From the NCBI GenBank assembly GCA_938048185.1, contig CALIVT010000001.1:1-64000 (forward strand): 64,000 bases of DNA, read 5' to 3'. Every line of letters begins with the position of its first letter. The stretch's first letter is position 1. The stretch is from an uncultured Arenicella sp. GTDB lineage: Bacteria > Pseudomonadota > Gammaproteobacteria > Arenicellales > Arenicellaceae. The position numbers were made by a program, and so were the translations under genes. The notes under the pieces were generated by a model, which did no database searches, had not been told where the DNA came from, and was given only the letters and a program-made list of their open reading frames with translations. Positions 62,609 through 64,000 of the stretch are shown here, piece by piece.

Positions 62609-64000
62609 ATGAAGAAAACCGTTTTTCGACACGCTGTATTCAGTCTTGCACTTGGCGTGATATCGGGTTGTGCCAGTACATCGCTTGAGAGTCAAAATTC
62701 AACTGCTAACACTGCGGGTCATGACAGTGATCAATCGTTTGTGCCATTTGCATCGACTTACGAAGTGCCCGAGTCGCCCGCGTATGTAATACGCGGTGCA
62801 ACCATCTGGACCGGCACCGGTGAGGAGATGATAAATAGCGATATTGTGTTTGCTGATGGCAAGGTTGTTGCCGTTGGGCAGTCACTTAGCGCTCCGGACG
62901 GAGCCAAGCTTATCGACGGTAACGGAATGTTTATTACGCCAGGCATTATCGACGTGCATTCGCATATGGGAGTCTACCCAACTCCGTCTATCCCATCGCA
63001 TGAAGACGGTAACGAAATCGTTGCGCCCGCTACTGCAAAAGTATGGGCTGAACACTCGGTTTGGCCGCAAGACCCGAATTTCGAAAAAGCAATAGCCGGG
63101 GGGGTCACGACGGTACAGATATTGCCCGGCTCGGCGAACTTATTTGGTGGGCGAGGGGTGACGCTAAAAAATGTACCGGCGGTCACTATGATGGACATGA
63201 AGTTTCCCGGTGCGCCTCATTCATTGAAGATGGCCTGTGGCGAGAACCCGAAACGAGTGTACGCGGATAAAGGCGGCCCCGGCACGCGCATGGGAAATAT
63301 GGCGGGTTATCGCAGCGCCTGGATTGCCGCGAAGGCTTACGACAAGTCTTGGAATGAGTATGAGCAAAAGCTCGCTAAAGGCGAGAAAAATGCGGAAGCA
63401 CCGACTCGCGATTTAGAGATGGAAACGTTACGGGGCGTATTAAAAGGTGAGATCAAAATTCATAACCATTGTTATCGTGCCGATGAAATGGCTAATATGA
63501 TCGAGTTGTCGAAAGAGTTTGGTTATAAGATCGCTGCGTTTCATCACGCGGTAGAAGCGTATAAGGTTGCGCCGATCCTCGCTGCGAACGATGTGTGCGC
63601 CGTAGTATGGGCTGACTGGTGGGGTTTTAAACAAGAAGCTTACGATATGATTCGTGAAAATGCCGCCCTGCTAGAATATGCTAAAGCTTGCGCGATTATT
63701 CATTCAGATGATGAAATTCAAATTCAGAGATTGCCACAAGAAGTGGCGAAGGTTGTCAGCGCGGCTAAGCGTATGGGGGTCGATATAACGCCATCTCAAG
63801 CGATTAAATGGCTTACTCATAATTCGGCTAAATCGCTAGGCTTAGAGGACCGAATCGGTAGCCTGAAAGAAGGTATGAATGCGGACGTTGTGTTGTGGAG
63901 CGGCAACCCAATGAGTGTCTACACCAAGGCTGATAAGGTTTGGATCGACGGTGCGTTACGATTTGATCGTCGGGATATGTCGATCACCCCGACGAGCGAT
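62609..64000 (+). CDS. Lipoprotein amidohydrolase, truncated at the window end
   Basis: At least 464 residues; the frame runs off the end. The start at ATG 62609 gives a lipoprotein signal (VFSLALGVISGC with Cys at the lipobox VISGC), so it is membrane-anchored on the periplasmic side. The amidohydrolase pattern is clear: YVIRGATIWTGTGEEMINSD (start of the beta domain), FITPGIIDVHSHMG with the HxH metal site, then KIHNHCYRADEM, AAFHHAVEAYK, a late HSDDE aspartate and NADVVLWSGNPM. The substrate is unknown. Many marine gammaproteobacteria carry two such genes in a row, so a partner may follow. Confidence 0.88.
   Translation, partial: MKKTVFRHAVFSLALGVISGCASTSLESQNSTANTAGHDSDQSFVPFASTYEVPESPAYVIRGATIWTGTGEEMINSDIVFADGKVVAVGQSLSAPDGAKLIDGNGMFITPGIIDVHSHMGVYPTPSIPSHEDGNEIVAPATAKVWAEHSVWPQDPNFEKAIAGGVTTVQILPGSANLFGGRGVTLKNVPAVTMMDMKFPGAPHSLKMACGENPKRVYADKGGPGTRMGNMAGYRSAWIAAKAYDKSWNEYEQKLAKGEKNAEAPTRDLEMETLRGVLKGEIKIHNHCYRADEMANMIELSKEFGYKIAAFHHAVEAYKVAPILAANDVCAVVWADWWGFKQEAYDMIRENAALLEYAKACAIIHSDDEIQIQRLPQEVAKVVSAAKRMGVDITPSQAIKWLTHNSAKSLGLEDRIGSLKEGMNADVVLWSGNPMSVYTKADKVWIDGALRFDRRDMSITPTSD

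Overview
The window is chromosomal DNA of a gammaproteobacterium, probably marine. The block recA-recX-alaS-lysC-csrA-tRNA-Ser-tRNA-Arg, the block tig-clpP-clpX-lon-hupB-ppiD and the block surE-pcm-yqaA-nlpD all have counterparts in Gammaproteobacteria. FabV, PilU, an ornithine-lipid gene pair, a type II secretion cluster and two secreted subtilases suggest a free-living surface or polymer degrader. I cannot name the order or genus from sequence alone.

Layout. 1-4300 is an AT-rich accessory patch: the end of an FMN-binding flavoprotein gene, a 39-codon remnant, a secreted protein that looks like a free-standing subtilase propeptide, a subtilase gene broken by one in-frame TAA, and the 3' remnant of a TIGR02594/NlpC-P60-like gene. 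4300-8100 (minus strand) has rimO, avtA and a D-2-hydroxyacid dehydrogenase. 8200-17730 has glpK-slyX, SOS-controlled recA, recX with an unusual N-terminal extension, alaS, lysC, csrA, tRNA-Ser(GCT) and tRNA-Arg(ACG). 18-26 kb has pilU, an intact S8 protease with two PPC domains, a GNAT protein, a spermidine-synthase-like protein, a small secreted protein, a one-domain asparaginase-like protein and htpG. 26.4-27.1 kb is a tRNA cluster (Pro-Arg-His-Leu). It is followed by the proteostasis block tig-clpP-clpX-lon-hupB, tRNA-Val, tRNA-Asp, a Kef-type antiporter, ppiD and fabV. 40.8-46.2 kb has rsmJ, rsmE, a DinB-like gene, an NRDE gene, olsB-olsA and a YHS protein. 46.4-53.7 kb has tRNA-Pro(GGG), surE, pcm, yqaA, nlpD, alaC, hom and thrC. 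53.9-59.4 kb is a partial type II secretion operon (gspD-E-F-G). The rest is mobA, a MAPEG protein, a RhlE-type helicase, a small membrane protein and a lipoprotein amidohydrolase cut by the window end.

Together the genes cover protein quality control (Tig, ClpXP, Lon, HtpG, PpiD, Pcm), DNA repair, threonine/alanine/valine metabolism, rRNA and ribosomal protein modification, and protein export. The secreted subtilases are plausible clients of the Gsp system.

The most unusual signals are not standard genes. (1) At least six short tandem-repeat arrays with 13-21 bp units lie between genes and once inside a gene (olsA); three of them, at widely separated loci, share a core of about 14-15 bp resembling GCTNAAGGCTNTTTA. 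(2) A 41-bp perfect direct repeat copies exactly the last 19 nt of tRNA-Arg(ACG) plus its downstream flank 167 bp further on, resembling the E. coli tyrT/rtT arrangement. (3) A split subtilase has its propeptide as a separate gene and a nonsense codon just after the catalytic Asp.
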